Position numbers and translations under genes: made by a program. DNA of 64,000 nucleotides from Sphingomonas adhaesiva (GTDB lineage: Bacteria > Pseudomonadota > Alphaproteobacteria > Sphingomonadales > Sphingomonadaceae): the NCBI RefSeq assembly GCF_002374855.1, contig NZ_NWVC01000002.1, positions 310,001 through 374,000 of the forward strand, in the 5' to 3' direction. The notes under the pieces are model-generated. The model was not told the DNA's origin. It saw only the letters and a program-made list of their open reading frames with translations, and ran no database searches. This document shows, piece after piece, positions 16,811 to 26,649 of this stretch (the first letter of the stretch is position 1; every line of letters starts with the position of its first letter).

Positions 16811-19038
16811 GGAACGCTCCTGACGGGCAGATGGCGGCGCCGCTCTCCGGTGGCGGCGCGCAGGGCATTGGCGATGGCGGGGGCGACCGCGGGCACGCCC
16901 AGGTCGCTCACCCCACCCGGATCGCCCGAGGAGGCGATCAGTTCCACGGTAATCTCCGGCGACGTGGCCAGCACCGGCAGCGCCAGGTCGCCGTACATCC
17001 GCCGCGTGGCCAGCCCGTCGCGGTACGACGCGCCCGCGCCGGTCGCCAGCGCGGTGCCGAATACCAGCCCGCCCTCGATCTGCTGGCGCACGACATCGGG
17101 GTTGATCGCGCGCCCGGCATCGACCGCGGCGACCAGCCGGTCGACGACGATGCGCGCGCCCTCCTCGACATGCGCCTCCGCCAGCACCGCGATCGCGCTG
17201 CCGGCCATGGCGTGGCAGGCGATCCCCTGCCCGCTGCCGTCGACGCCGCCGCCCCAGCCGCCCAGCGCCGAGGCGGTGGTCAGGCAGCGCGCCAGCCGCG
17301 GGTCGCCGCCGAGCATCCCGATGCGATAGGACATCGGCTCGCTACCCGCGGCGCGGGCCAGTTCGTCGATGAAACATTCGGTGAAGAAGGCGGTGTAGCC
17401 GTCCGCGCCGCCGCGCAGGTGCCCGGTCGGCAGGTCGATCGCGACCGGATGGTGATCGACCGCGAACGCGGGCAGGCGATAGGGCGGGATCGCGCCCGAC
17501 ATCGCGTAGCGATCCGCGCCCCCCAGCAGCGGCCCTGCCAGCACCCCGGACAGGCGGCGCAGCGCATCGCCCGGCATCAGCCGCGCGGCGAGTTCGCGCC
17601 CGGTCGCGGCGACCGCGATCTGCGCATGCCAGCCCAGGATCGCGCCATTGGCGGCCAGCCGCGCGCGCATCCGCGCCTTGGCCGGCGCGCGCGCGCGGTC
17701 GTTCAGCAACGCTTCCCCGCGCGACCACATCAGTTGCACCGGGCGGCGCAACCGCTGCGCCAGCACCGCCGCCTGCGCCGCGACGTCCACTTCCAGCGCG
17801 GCGCCGAACGATCCACCGGCCTGCATCGCGTGCAGCACCACCTTGTCCGCCGACACGCCGATCGCCGCCGCCGCCGCGTCGCGCGCCAGCGAGGGTGCCT
17901 GGGTCGCGATCCACAATTCCAGCCGGCCGTTCAGCCATTGCGCGGTCGCCGCGGGAGTTTCCACCGCGGCGTGGAGCGCGGGGGCGACGGTATATTCGGC
18001 CTCCACCAGCTTCGCATCGCGGAACACCGCGTCGACGTCGCCCGCGCCGGCCAGCCGGTGGCCGTCGCCCGCCAGCGCGGCATCCAGCGCGCGCGCGATC
18101 GCGGCGTCATCGGGCAGCGCGCCGTCGGTGGAAAAACGCGGCGCCAGCGCGTCGAGCGCGCGGTTGGCGGCCCACCAGGTGATGCCCGCGGCGGCGACCC
18201 AATGGTCGGTCTGGACGATCCCCGCGACCCCCGCCACCCGCTCCGCCGCGGCGCGGTTGACCGACAGAAGGCGCGAGTGCGCGCGCGGCCCCTGCCGGAT
18301 GCTGGCGAACACCATGTCGGGCAGGCGGATGTCGGCGACGAAATTGGCCGATCCGTCGGTCTTCGCCGGCGCATCGAGGCGCGGCAGCGGCTGGCCCGAC
18401 AGCCGCCCTTCCTCGCCGATGCGCAGCGGCAGTTCGTCGGGCAGCGCCTCCTTCGCGGCGGCCTCCGCCAGTTCACCGAAGCGCAGCTTGCGCGCGCCGT
18501 TCACGACGAAGCCGCCGGCGGTGTCGCATTCCTGCCAGTCGGCATCCCAGCGCCGCGCCGCCGCCTTGCACAGCAGCACGCGCGCCGCCGCCCCCGCCTC
18601 GCGCAGCGGCTCCTCGAAGCGGCGCACGCTGGTGGAGGCGGCGGTCAGCATCAGCGCGTCGCGCGTCCACGCCTCGTCGCGCACCGCCTGCGGCACGTGC
18701 GACAGCGCGGTGCCGAACAGCGCGTCCGCCGCCAGCGGATTGGCGTAGAGCGGGCTGATCGGCGCGGCCTCCACCCCCACGGTGCGCCAGTCGGCGCCCA
18801 GTTCGTCGGCGACGATCTGTGCCAGCACCGACCAGGCGCCCTGCCCATGCTCGGTCTGCGGGACCGCGACGATCACCTGCCCGTCGCGCCCGATCTTCAG
18901 ATAGGCGCCGAACACCGTCTCCCCCGGCGCGGCGGGCAGCGCGGGCAGATAGCGGCGCGGCCACACCGCCCAGCCGACCAGCAACCCCGCGCCGACGCCG
19001 CCGGAAACAAGCAGGGAGCGTCGGGTCAGCGCGGCCAT
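16807..19038 (-). CDS. Isoquinoline 1-oxidoreductase beta-like molybdopterin protein
   Basis: 743 residues, as usual for IorB-type large subunits of the xanthine dehydrogenase family. A twin-arginine leader (TRRSLLVSGGVGAGLLVGWAV) suggests Tat export and membrane anchoring. Cofactor-domain segments are present: VPQTEHGQGAWSVLAQIVADEL, QAGGSFGAALEVDVAAQAAVL and DLPTGHLRGGADGYTAFFTECF. The C-terminal motif, GVGE(P)G in most relatives with the catalytic Glu, here reads GGVSDLGVPAVAPAIANAL, placing Asp where Glu is expected. The [2Fe-2S] partner subunit and Mo-cofactor maturation genes are absent from the window. The substrate is therefore unknown. It overlaps hemH by four bases. Confidence 0.85.
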   Translation of the reverse strand: MAALTRRSLLVSGGVGAGLLVGWAVWPRRYLPALPAAPGETVFGAYLKIGRDGQVIVAVPQTEHGQGAWSVLAQIVADELGADWRTVGVEAAPISPLYANPLAADALFGTALSHVPQAVRDEAWTRDALMLTAASTSVRRFEEPLREAGAAARVLLCKAAARRWDADWQECDTAGGFVVNGARKLRFGELAEAAAKEALPDELPLRIGEEGRLSGQPLPRLDAPAKTDGSANFVADIRLPDMVFASIRQGPRAHSRLLSVNRAAAERVAGVAGIVQTDHWVAAAGITWWAANRALDALAPRFSTDGALPDDAAIARALDAALAGDGHRLAGAGDVDAVFRDAKLVEAEYTVAPALHAAVETPAATAQWLNGRLELWIATQAPSLARDAAAAAIGVSADKVVLHAMQAGGSFGAALEVDVAAQAAVLAQRLRRPVQLMWSRGEALLNDRARAPAKARMRARLAANGAILGWHAQIAVAATGRELAARLMPGDALRRLSGVLAGPLLGGADRYAMSGAIPPYRLPAFAVDHHPVAIDLPTGHLRGGADGYTAFFTECFIDELARAAGSEPMSYRIGMLGGDPRLARCLTTASALGGWGGGVDGSGQGIACHAMAGSAIAVLAEAHVEEGARIVVDRLVAAVDAGRAINPDVVRQQIEGGLVFGTALATGAGASYRDGLATRRMYGDLALPVLATSPEITVELIASSGDPGGVSDLGVPAVAPAIANALRAATGERRRHLPVRSVP

Positions 19039-19103
19039 GCGCTATCGCGTAGCGGGCGCGCGGGCGGCGGGGAAGGCGGAAAACCCGGTCAGGGTGATCG
19101 CGG

Positions 19104-20804
19104 TTACACCGACTCCGCGCCGACACGCTCGCGATAGGTCTTGCGCAGCGTGACCTTGTCGATCTTCTCGGTGCCCAGCCGCGGCAGCGGATCGGGGGCG
19201 ATCCAGATGCGGCTGGGCACCTTGAACGCGGCGATATGCTGCGACAGGAACGCGGTCAGGTCCTCCGCCTCGACCGCGCCGGGGGTGGCCAGGTGGACGA
19301 CCGCGCCGGGCACCTCGCCATAGCGTTCGTCGGGCAGACCGAACACCGCCGCCTCGGCCACTTCGGGATGCTCGTACAGCGCGGCCTCGACCTCCTGGCA
19401 GCTGATGTTCTCCCCGCCGCGGATGATGATGTCCTTCTTGCGATCGACGATGAACAGATAGCCCGCATCGTCCAGATACCCCAGGTCGCCGGTGCGGAAA
19501 TAACCGTCCGCGGTGAAGGCGGCGGCGGTCGCGTCGGGGCGGCCCCAATATTCCTGGAAGCACGCGACCGAGCGGATGCACACCTCGCCCCGCTCGCCCT
19601 GCGCCACCGGGCGGCCGTCATCGTCGAGGATCGCCAGATCGACCAGCGGCGCCGAGGCGCGGCCCGCCGAATTGGGCTTCGCCAGGTAATTGCCGCGCCA
19701 GTTGCCGGTGCCGACGCCGTTCGTCTCGGTCAGGCCGTAGCCGATCAGCGGCGCGCCCTCCATCTCGGCGTCGATTCGCTTGACATGCTCGACCGGGCGC
19801 GGCGCGCCGCCCGCGGCGATATCCGTGACGGTCGACAGGTCGTAGTTCGCGCGATTGGGATGCGTCAGCATCTCGAAGCTCATCAGCGGCACGCCGACGA
19901 AATAGGTCACCTTCTCCTTGTCGATCAGGCGCATCGCCTCCTCGGCATCCCATTTGGGCATCAGCACCAGCTTGCGCCCGATCGCCAGGCTCTGCAGGAA
20001 CACCGGCACCTCGGCGGTGACGTGGAACAGCGGCACGTTGAGCAAGGTCGCGGGCTGGAGCGTGCTGGTCACCCCGTCCTGCGTCGACAGCCCCAGCATC
20101 ATCAGCGCCGACGCCAGATAGTTGAAGATGCCCTGCACCACCTGGAAATGCGTCGACAGCGCGCCCTTGCTCTGCCCGGTCGAGCCGGAGGTGAACAGAA
20201 TCGTGGCATGGTCCGCGCCGTCGATCGCAGGCAGATCGCCGCCCTTCGCACGGGCGAACACGGGGTCGAGCGCGACTGCAAGCGGCTGGAGGTCGTCGAA
20301 CGTTTCCACCGCGACATCGCCCAGCCCGGCGATCGCCGCCAGTCGGCGCGCGCGCGGCGGATCGGCGAACACCAACGTCACGCCGACGTCGCGGATCGCG
20401 CCTTCGAACTCCTCGGCCTGCCACCAGCCGTTGAGCAATGTCGCCACCCCGCCGGCCATCAGGATGCCCATGTACAGGACGATCCACGACGGCGAATTGC
20501 GCGCCGCGATGCCGATCCGCTGCCCCTTGGTCACGCCGTATCCGTCGACCAACGCATGCGCGACGCGGGTGGCGGCGTCATGCACCTGGCCGAAGGTCAG
20601 CCGTTCGTCCCCCGCGACCAGGAATTCGGTGTCGCGATGCTGCGCGCAGAAATGCGCGAAATAGGCGGTCAGCGTCGGCGGCGCGGCGGCGATATAGGGC
20701 AGCGTGCGTCCGAACCGTTCCACCTGTCCCAGCGCCAGCTGACCGCCCTCGCCCGTCAGTGCCGCCATCATGGCGTCCATCCGCTGGTCCAGTTCGGTGC
20801 GCAT
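19104..20804 (-). CDS. Acyl-CoA ligase (class I adenylate-forming enzyme)
   Basis: 566 residues. Forms an acyl-adenylate from a carboxylic acid and ATP, then the CoA thioester. Motifs in order: P-loop-like [26 protein letters not shown] (A5), [24 protein letters not shown] (A7-A8 hinge), [13 protein letters not shown], and the lysine-bearing C-terminal [11 protein letters not shown]. The start at 20804 has a GGAGAGAG ribosome site close by. Longest similarity by eye is to fatty-acid or long-chain acyl-CoA ligases of sphingomonads; the actual acid is not predictable. It is divergent from lgt. Confidence 0.88.
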   Translation of the reverse strand: MRTELDQRMDAMMAALTGEGGQLALGQVERFGRTLPYIAAAPPTLTAYFAHFCAQHRDTEFLVAGDERLTFGQVHDAATRVAHALVDGYGVTKGQRIGIAARNSPSWIVLYMGILMAGGVATLLNGWWQAEEFEGAIRDVGVTLVFADPPRARRLAAIAGLGDVAVETFDDLQPLAVALDPVFARAKGGDLPAIDGADHATILFTSGSTGQSKGALSTHFQVVQGIFNYLASALMMLGLSTQDGVTSTLQPATLLNVPLFHVTAEVPVFLQSLAIGRKLVLMPKWDAEEAMRLIDKEKVTYFVGVPLMSFEMLTHPNRANYDLSTVTDIAAGGAPRPVEHVKRIDAEMEGAPLIGYGLTETNGVGTGNWRGNYLAKPNSAGRASAPLVDLAILDDDGRPVAQGERGEVCIRSVACFQEYWGRPDATAAAFTADGYFRTGDLGYLDDAGYLFIVDRKKDIIIRGGENISCQEVEAALYEHPEVAEAAVFGLPDERYGEVPGAVVHLATPGAVEAEDLTAFLSQHIAAFKVPSRIWIAPDPLPRLGTEKIDKVTLRKTYRERVGAESV

Positions 20805-20869
20805 CGCTCTCTCCACTTGGGTTTGTTCGTTGCGGCCATTATGGAGGCGCCGATCAGAAGGGGAAAGCC

Positions 20870-21760
20870 TTGATCCTGCCCATGCTCGCCGCCGCGGCAT
20901 CCGCCGCCGGTCCCATCCGTTTCGCCGATCTGGGGCTGCACCCGGATGTGTTCACGATCGGCTTCTTCACCCTGCGCTGGTACAGCCTGGCCTATATCGC
21001 CGGGATCGTCGTCGGCTGGTGGTATCTGCTCAAGCTTTTGGCTCAGCCGGGCGCGCCGATGGCGCGGCGCCATGCCGACGATCTGGTGTTCTACGCCACA
21101 CTGGGCATCATCCTGGGCGGGCGGATCGGCTATGTCGTCTTCTACGCGCCCGAAATGCTGCTGCGGCCGCTGTCGATCCTGCGATTGTGGGACGGCGGCA
21201 TGTCGTTCCACGGCGGGGTCATCGGCACGTCGCTGGGCATCATCTGGTTCGCGCGCAAGAACGGTCTGCACTGGCTGCGCATCCACGATTACGTCGCCTG
21301 CGTGGTGCCGTTCGGGCTGTTCTTCGGCCGGCTCGCCAATTTCGTGAACGGCGAATTGTGGGGCAAGCCGGCGACCGTGCCCTGGGCGATCGTGTTCGAG
21401 AATACCGTGCCCTACGGCATCCCCGAACCGGCGCGCCACCCCAGCCAGCTGTACGAGGCGGGGCTGGAGGGTATCGCGCTGTTCGTGCTGCTGTGGTTCT
21501 TCTTCTGGCGCACCAATGCGCGCTACCAGCCGGGGCGGCTGACCGGCATCTTCCTGATCGGATACGGCATCGCGCGGTTCACGGTCGAAATCTTCCGCGA
21601 GCCGGACCGCCAGCTGGTGGAATTCGCGCGCGCCACGGGCCTGCACATGGGCCAGTGGCTGTGCGTGCCGATGATCCTGGGCGGCGTCTATCTGGTTGTC
21701 ACGTCGCGGGCACGCCGCGTGCGGGTGGAGGCGACCGGCGGGCTGGGCAGCGTGGCGTGA
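20870..21760 (+). CDS. lgt: Phosphatidylglycerol-prolipoprotein diacylglyceryl transferase
   Basis: 296 residues, seven-helix inner-membrane enzyme that moves diacylglyceryl to the lipobox cysteine of prolipoproteins, the first step of lipoprotein maturation. Hallmarks: [32 protein letters not shown] (essential His), the Lgt signature [14 protein letters not shown], and [12 protein letters not shown]. The TTG at 20870 is taken as start because AAGGGG stands 6-8 bases before it. ATG at 20882 is the alternative. First gene of a four-gene run with 4-base overlaps. Clients visible in this window are the OmpA lipoprotein and BamD. Confidence 0.95.
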   Translation: MILPMLAAAASAAGPIRFADLGLHPDVFTIGFFTLRWYSLAYIAGIVVGWWYLLKLLAQPGAPMARRHADDLVFYATLGIILGGRIGYVVFYAPEMLLRPLSILRLWDGGMSFHGGVIGTSLGIIWFARKNGLHWLRIHDYVACVVPFGLFFGRLANFVNGELWGKPATVPWAIVFENTVPYGIPEPARHPSQLYEAGLEGIALFVLLWFFFWRTNARYQPGRLTGIFLIGYGIARFTVEIFREPDRQLVEFARATGLHMGQWLCVPMILGGVYLVVTSRARRVRVEATGGLGSVA

Positions 21761-22815
21761 GCGCGGGCGGCGTGAGCGACGACGCGCGCCCTGCCCCCGA
21801 CGAACCGCTGCTGGCGGAGCGGCTGGCGCGTGCGATCACGCTTGGCGGGCCGATCCCGGTCAGCCAGTTCATGGCCGCCGCCAACGCGCATTATTATGCG
21901 ACGCGCGATCCGCTGGGCGCGGGCGGCGACTTCACCACCGCGCCCGAGATCAGCCAGATGTTCGGCGAACTGATCGGCGCCTGGGCCGCGGACCTGTGGG
22001 ACCGTGCGGGGCGGCCGGCGGTCGCCTGGGTCGAGCTGGGTCCGGGGCGCGGCACGCTGACCGCCGACGCGCTGCGCGTGATGGCGCGCGCGGGGCTGAC
22101 CCCGCCGGTGCATCTGGTGGAAACCAGCCCGACGCTGCGCGCCGCGCAGGCCGCGCGCGTGCCGGGCGCGACATGGCACGATTCGCTGGCGACATTGCCG
22201 GAGGATGTCGCGCTGATCGTCGTCGCCAACGAATTCTTCGACGCGCTGCCGATCCGCCAGCTGGTGCGGGGCCGCGACGGCTGGCACGAGCGGCTGGTCG
22301 CGTGCCAGGACACGTTGTTCCTGCCGATCGCGGGCGCGCGCGTTCCCGACACGATCCTGCCGCCCGATCTGGTGACCGCGGCACCCGGCGCGATCATCGA
22401 GACGTCGCCCGCCAGCGTCGCGGTGATGGCGGACCTGTCGGCGCGGATCGTCGCGCAGGGCGGCGCGGCGCTGGTGATCGACTATGGCTATGACGGGCCG
22501 GCGGTGGGCGAGACGTTGCAGGCGGTGCGCGGCCACGCCTTCGCCAATCCGTTCGAGGCGCCGGGCAACCAGGACCTGACCGCGCATGTCGACATGGCGA
22601 CGCTGGGACTGGTCGCGACCGCGTCGGGCGCCACGCTGTCCGGGCCGGTCGGCCAGGGCGCGTTCCTGACCGCGCTGGGCATCGCGCAGCGCGCCGCCGC
22701 GCTCGGCCCCGCCGTCGCCGCCGATCATATGCGGCTGGTCGAGGACATGGGCGCGCTGTTCCGCGTCATCGCCGCCACCCATCCCCATTGGCCCCAGCCC
22801 GCAGGTTTCGCATGA
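21757..22815 (+). CDS. MidA/NDUFAF7-type SAM-dependent methyltransferase
   Basis: 352 residues from a GTG inside the lgt stop region (GTGA overlap). It matches the class I SAM methyltransferases related to mitochondrial NDUFAF7: the family motif [23 protein letters not shown]-binding [36 protein letters not shown] and [37 protein letters not shown]. The mitochondrial relative methylates an arginine of complex I subunit NDUFS2. A similar role with bacterial NuoD is inference. GTG at 21772 is an alternative start. Confidence 0.9.
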   Translation: MSAGGVSDDARPAPDEPLLAERLARAITLGGPIPVSQFMAAANAHYYATRDPLGAGGDFTTAPEISQMFGELIGAWAADLWDRAGRPAVAWVELGPGRGTLTADALRVMARAGLTPPVHLVETSPTLRAAQAARVPGATWHDSLATLPEDVALIVVANEFFDALPIRQLVRGRDGWHERLVACQDTLFLPIAGARVPDTILPPDLVTAAPGAIIETSPASVAVMADLSARIVAQGGAALVIDYGYDGPAVGETLQAVRGHAFANPFEAPGNQDLTAHVDMATLGLVATASGATLSGPVGQGAFLTALGIAQRAAALGPAVAADHMRLVEDMGALFRVIAATHPHWPQPAGFA

Positions 22816-23327
22816 CCGACCTTCCCGCCATCCGCCCCGCCACCCTCGCCGATGCCCCCGTCATCGCGGCGCTGGCGCGGCAGACGTTCGCCGACACGTT
22901 CGGGCACCTGTATTCGCCGGAGAACCTCGCCGCGTTCCTGTCGATCCACACGCCCGAGAACTGGGCGGCGGAGATCGCCGACCCGGCCTATGCCGTGCGG
23001 CTGGCGGAGGCGGACGGGCAGCCGGTCGCCTATATGAAGCTGGGGCCGCCGTCGCTGCCGTTCACCCCGCCCGCGGGCGCGATCGAGCTGCGGCAGATCT
23101 ACGTGCTGCCTGCCTATCACGGCGGCGGGCTGGCGCGTGCGATGCTGCATCATGCGATCGCCGAGGCGCGGGCGCGGGGGGCAAGCGCGCTGTTCCTGTC
23201 GGTATTCACCGACAATCCGCGCGCGCGCCGCTTCTATGCGCGCGAAGGATTCGTGGAGGTCGGCCCCTATGCGTTCATGGTCGGCGACCATGCGGACGAG
23301 GATATCGTGATGAGGCTGGACCTGTGA
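22812..23327 (+). CDS. GNAT-family N-acetyltransferase
   Basis: 171 residues from the ATG in the ATGA overlap with the methyltransferase gene. GNAT fold elements: N-terminal IRPATLADAPVIAALARQTF, acetyl-CoA pyrophosphate-binding region around LPAYHGGGLARAML, and C-terminal DNPRARRFYAREGFVEVG. Close to the PhinothricinAT/YncA style of acetyltransferases. The acceptor (an amine, peptide N-terminus or small molecule) cannot be told. Third gene of the lgt run. Confidence 0.88.
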   Translation: MTDLPAIRPATLADAPVIAALARQTFADTFGHLYSPENLAAFLSIHTPENWAAEIADPAYAVRLAEADGQPVAYMKLGPPSLPFTPPAGAIELRQIYVLPAYHGGGLARAMLHHAIAEARARGASALFLSVFTDNPRARRFYAREGFVEVGPYAFMVGDHADEDIVMRLDL

Positions 23328-24094
23328 CCGACACCGCGCCGGAGGTGCTGCGCGCCCGCGTGCTGGGCGACCTGCCGCACGGATTCCTGGGGCGGCGCGG
23401 GGGTGCGTCGACGGGCATCCATGCCGGGCTGAACGTCGGGCTGGGATCGGACGACGACGCGGACATCGTGCGCGCCAATCGCGATGCGGCGCTGGCGGCG
23501 GTGCGGCCGGGCGCGACGTTGCTGACGCCGTACCAGGTCCATTCCGCCGATTGCGTCACGGTCACCGGGCCGTTCGAGGGCGAGCGGCCGCGCGGCGATG
23601 CGCTGGCCACCGACCGGCCGGGGCTGGCGATCGGCATCATCACCGCCGATTGCGCGCCGGTACTGCTGGCGGATCGCGAGGCGGGCGTCGTCGGTGCCGC
23701 GCATGCCGGGTGGAAGGGCGCGATCGGCGGGGTCACCGACGCGACCATCGCCGCGATGGAGGCGCTGGGCGCGCGGCGCGATCGGATCGCGGCGGCGGTC
23801 GGCCCGTGCATCGCGCGCGCCAGCTACGAGGTGGACGACGCATTCCGCCGCCGCTTCGAGGAAGCGGACGCGGCCAACGAACGGTTCTTCGCCGATGCCG
23901 CGCGCCCCGGCCATGCGCAATTCGACATGGAAGGCTATGTCGTCCACCGCCTCGCCGCCGCCGGGGTGACGCGGATCGAGGCGCTGGGCCTGGACACCTA
24001 TGCCGACGAAGCGCGCTTTTTCAGCTATCGCCGCGCCACGCATCGCGGCGAACCGGGATACGGGCGGCAGATCGCGATCATCGCGGCGGGGTGA
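23324..24094 (+). CDS. pgeF: Peptidoglycan editing factor PgeF (YfiH, laccase-domain)
   Basis: 256 residues with a GTG start overlapping the upstream stop (GTGA). Metal site residues are visible: QVHSADCV, ADCAPVLLAD, AAHAGWKG and GPCIARASYEVD, with the His/Cys/His set of the family. Known for the family: YfiH prevents misincorporation of L-Ser or Gly into peptidoglycan stem peptides. Family members also show purine nucleoside phosphorylase and phenol oxidase activity in vitro. A hairpin follows directly at the convergent junction with hslU. Confidence 0.92.
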   Translation: MTDTAPEVLRARVLGDLPHGFLGRRGGASTGIHAGLNVGLGSDDDADIVRANRDAALAAVRPGATLLTPYQVHSADCVTVTGPFEGERPRGDALATDRPGLAIGIITADCAPVLLADREAGVVGAAHAGWKGAIGGVTDATIAAMEALGARRDRIAAAVGPCIARASYEVDDAFRRRFEEADAANERFFADAARPGHAQFDMEGYVVHRLAAAGVTRIEALGLDTYADEARFFSYRRATHRGEPGYGRQIAIIAAG

Positions 24095-24112
24095 GCGGGC
24101 GGCGGCCCGCTC
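24093..24112. terminator. Bidirectional terminator-like hairpin between pgeF and hslU
   Basis: A perfect 8-base stem, GAGCGGGC / GCCCGCTC, with a GGCG loop, starts within the pgeF stop codon and ends 10 bases before the hslU stop. No T run on either strand, so efficiency as an intrinsic terminator is uncertain. Confidence 0.5.
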
Positions 24113-24121
24113 TCCCCACCA

Positions 24122-25423
24122 TTACAGCACGAAGCGGCTGAGATCGGCGTTTCGCGCGACGCTGGCCAGTTGCTTGTCGACATAGGCGGCGTCGACCACC
24201 AGCGCCTGGCCGGCGCGATCCTCGGCATCGAAGCTGACTTCCTCCAGCAGCTTTTCCATCACCGTCTGGAGCCGGCGGGCGCCGATATTCTCGATCTCGC
24301 CGTTCACCTCCGCCGCGATCCGGGCGATCGCGCGGATGCCGTCGTCGGTGAAGCTGACCTCGACGCCCTCGGTCGCGATCAGCGCCTTGTACTGCGCGGG
24401 CAGCGACGCCTTGGTATCCGACAGGATCGCGACGAAATCGTCCTCGGTCAGCCCCTTCAGCTCGACGCGGATCGGCAGCCGGCCCTGAAGCTCGGGCAGC
24501 AGGTCGCTCGGCTTGGCGACGTGGAACGCGCCCGATGCGATGAACAGGATATGGTCGGTCTTCATCGGGCCGTATTTGGTCGAGACGGTCGTCCCCTCGA
24601 TCAGCGGCAGCAGGTCGCGCTGCACGCCTTCGCGACTGACCGATCCGCCGCGCACGTCGCTGACCGCGATCTTGTCGATCTCGTCCAGGAAGACGATGCC
24701 GTTCGCCTCGGCATCCTGCAACGCGACGCGGCTGACCTCGTCCTGGTCGAGGCGCTTGTCGGCTTCCTCCTCGACCAGCTTCTCCCACGCGGCGGGGACC
24801 AGCAGCTTGCGGCGCTGCTTCGGGCCGCCGCCGAACGCCTTGCCCATCATCTCGGACAGGTTGATCATGCCGACCGATCCGGCCCCGCCGGGCAGTTCGA
24901 ACGGCATTTGCGGTGCCTGTTGCAGTTCCAGCTCGACTTCCTTGTCGGCCAGATGCCCCTCCGCGAAGCGCTGGCGGAAGCTGTCGCGGGTCGCCTGGCT
25001 GGCGTCCTTGCCGACCAAGGCGTCGAGCAGCCGGTCCATCGCGGCGGCCTCCGCCTTGTCCTTCACCGCCAGCCGGCGGCGTTCCTTTTCCAGCCGCACC
25101 GCTTCCTCGACCAGGTCGCGCGCGATCTGTTCGACGTCGCGACCGACATAGCCGACCTCGGTGAACTTGGTCGCCTCCACCTTCACGAACGGCGCGTCGG
25201 CCAGCTTCGCCAGGCGGCGGCTGATCTCGGTCTTGCCGCAGCCGGTCGGGCCGATCATCAGGATGTTCTTGGGCGTCACCTCGTCGCGCAGGTCGGGCGC
25301 CAGCTTCTGCCGGCGCCAGCGGTTGCGCAGCGCGACGGCAACCGCGCGCTTGGCATCGCGCTGCCCGATGATGTGCGCGTCGAGCGCGGCGACGATCGCT
25401 TTCGGAGTGAGATTGTCGTTCAT
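24122..25423 (-). CDS. hslU: ATP-dependent protease ATPase subunit HslU
   Basis: 433 residues. AAA+ unfoldase hexamer that feeds substrates to HslV. Walker A GPTGCGKT is at residues 58-65. Walker B with [12 protein letters not shown] and the GYVGRD pore motif of HslU are present. The C-terminal tail ends LSRFVL, as needed for docking into HslV. The start [15 protein letters not shown] is set by family alignment; the frame extends upstream through repeat DNA to 25540 but that part is not conserved coding. Separated from hslV by 157 bases carrying a REP pair and a family D repeat. Confidence 0.97.
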   Translation of the reverse strand: MNDNLTPKAIVAALDAHIIGQRDAKRAVAVALRNRWRRQKLAPDLRDEVTPKNILMIGPTGCGKTEISRRLAKLADAPFVKVEATKFTEVGYVGRDVEQIARDLVEEAVRLEKERRRLAVKDKAEAAAMDRLLDALVGKDASQATRDSFRQRFAEGHLADKEVELELQQAPQMPFELPGGAGSVGMINLSEMMGKAFGGGPKQRRKLLVPAAWEKLVEEEADKRLDQDEVSRVALQDAEANGIVFLDEIDKIAVSDVRGGSVSREGVQRDLLPLIEGTTVSTKYGPMKTDHILFIASGAFHVAKPSDLLPELQGRLPIRVELKGLTEDDFVAILSDTKASLPAQYKALIATEGVEVSFTDDGIRAIARIAAEVNGEIENIGARRLQTVMEKLLEEVSFDAEDRAGQALVVDAAYVDKQLASVARNADLSRFVL

Positions 25424-25444
25424 GTTTTCAAAGCCCTGATCGGC

Positions 25445-25473
25445 GAATGTTGCGAATGTTGAGACGCTGGCGG
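25445..25473. repeat. Family D dispersed repeat, copy 2
   Basis: 27 of 29 bases match 13890-13918. Here the unit GCGAATGTT is tandemly duplicated at its left end, and a related GTTGAGACG follows at about 25480. It lies 22 bases upstream of the hslU start codon. Confidence 0.7.
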
Positions 25474-25490
25474 CGAAAGTTGAGACGTTC

Positions 25491-25572
25491 GTCATCCCAG
25501 CGAAAGCTGGGATCTCGTGCCGCGAGCGCGTGCGTCCCAACCCGGAGGCCCCAGCCTTCGCTGGGGCGACGG
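25491..25572. repeat. Family A REP pair between hslV and hslU
   Basis: Left half GTCATCCCAGCGAAAGCTGG(GATCT) and right half GGCCCCAGCCTTCGCTGGGG(CGACG) are each palindromic and also inverted relative to each other, with about 30 bases between. The pair sits inside the hslV-hslU intergenic space. Confidence 0.85.
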
Positions 25573-25580
25573 AAGGCCGG

Positions 25581-26150
25581 TCAGGTCGCGCTCTCCAGCG
25601 TCTCCACGGTCAGCCGGTCGTTGGTGTAGACGCACACCTCGGCGGCGATCTTCATCGCCTTGCGGCACAGGACCTCGGCGTCGTCCTCATATTCCACCAG
25701 CGCGCGCGCGGCGGCGAGCGCGAAATTGCCGCCCGACCCGATCGCCGCGACCCCGGCCTCCGGCTCCAGCACGTCGCCGTTGCCGGTCAGGATCAGCGTC
25801 ACGTCCCGGTCCGCGACGATCATCATCGCTTCCAGGTTGCGCAGATATTTGTCGGTGCGCCAGTCCTTGGCCAGCTCGACCGCGGCGCGCATCAGGTGGC
25901 CGCCGTGCCGTTCCAGCTTTGCTTCCAGCCGCTCGAACAGCGTGAAGGCGTCGGCGGTGGCGCCGGCGAAGCCGCCGATCACCTGCCCGTCCGCGCCCAG
26001 CCGGCGGACCTTCTTCGCATTGGGTTTCATCACGGTCTGTCCCATCGAGACTTGACCGTCGCCCGCCACGACGACCTTGCCGCCGCGCCGAACCGAAAGG
26101 ATGGTGGTGCCGTGCCAGACCGGCATGGCGTGTGGATCGTTCCCGCTCAT
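25581..26150 (-). CDS. hslV: ATP-dependent protease peptidase subunit HslV
   Basis: 189 residues. Proteasome-beta-like threonine peptidase. After a 14-residue propeptide ([14 protein letters not shown]) comes [25 protein letters not shown], so Thr15 should become the N-terminal nucleophile after autoprocessing. Such propeptides are normal in alphaproteobacteria. Other signatures: [22 protein letters not shown] and [24 protein letters not shown]. The open frame continues upstream to 26429 but only the part from 26150 is conserved. It precedes hslU on the same strand. Confidence 0.97.
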   Translation of the reverse strand: MSGNDPHAMPVWHGTTILSVRRGGKVVVAGDGQVSMGQTVMKPNAKKVRRLGADGQVIGGFAGATADAFTLFERLEAKLERHGGHLMRAAVELAKDWRTDKYLRNLEAMMIVADRDVTLILTGNGDVLEPEAGVAAIGSGGNFALAAARALVEYEDDAEVLCRKAMKIAAEVCVYTNDRLTVETLESAT

Positions 26151-26285
26151 GGCGCGCGATATGGGGAGCGGCCGGCCGGTCCGGCAAGCCCCGTCCAATT
26201 TTGCTCCATTTTGCGCTGCACATAACCACGGCGATGGAACTTGTCGGCCGCTCAGGCCATAGGCAGGTCCAAGGATTGAGCGACG

Positions 26286-26474
26286 ATGATTACCGACAAG
26301 GACCGCCTGTATTTCCAGATACGTGCCGAGGCGCAGCTGCGGCTGGCGGCCGAGGCGGAAGACCCCGTGGTATGCGCCGCGCATTACCAGATGGCGACCG
26401 AATATCTGGACGCCGCGCATGGCGCGCACATGCGGTTGCCGCCCGATCCGCAGCGGCTGGCGCGGCGCGGGTAG
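26286..26474 (+). CDS. Small helical protein, unknown function
   Basis: 62 residues: [20 protein letters not shown] then [26 protein letters not shown]. It predicts as two amphipathic helices joined near DPVV, with a basic C-terminus. AAGGA lies 10 bases before the ATG. The pattern (R.EA...A..A.D......H..MA..Y) is like many short uncharacterised alphaproteobacterial proteins, and resembles the product at 53097-53279. Function unknown. Confidence 0.65.
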   Translation: MITDKDRLYFQIRAEAQLRLAAEAEDPVVCAAHYQMATEYLDAAHGAHMRLPPDPQRLARRG

Positions 26475-26503
26475 GAGGGGCGGCTACTCCATACCACCGG
26501 GCC

Positions 26504-26585
26504 GTCATCCCAGCGAAGGCTGGGATCTTTTCGTTGCGGGCCGGACGTATTCTTCGTGGAGACCCCAGCTTTCGCTGGGGTGACG
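26504..26585. repeat. Family A REP pair
   Basis: GTCATCCCAGCGAAGGCTGG(GATCT) at 26504-26528 and AGACCCCAGCTTTCGCTGGG(GTGACG) at 26560-26585 face each other. It fills the gap between convergent genes (small protein and holin). Confidence 0.85.
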
Positions 26586-26649
26586 TAGGGGTGTGGGATG
26601 AGCGGTCTCGCTCCCCTCCATCACCCCGGCGCATGACGGACGCCGCGCG

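Noticed and set aside
25424..25540. Extended N-terminus of HslU reading through the repeats
   Set aside because: The added residues derive from REP and family D repeat DNA and are not part of the family; MNDNLTPK is the conserved start.
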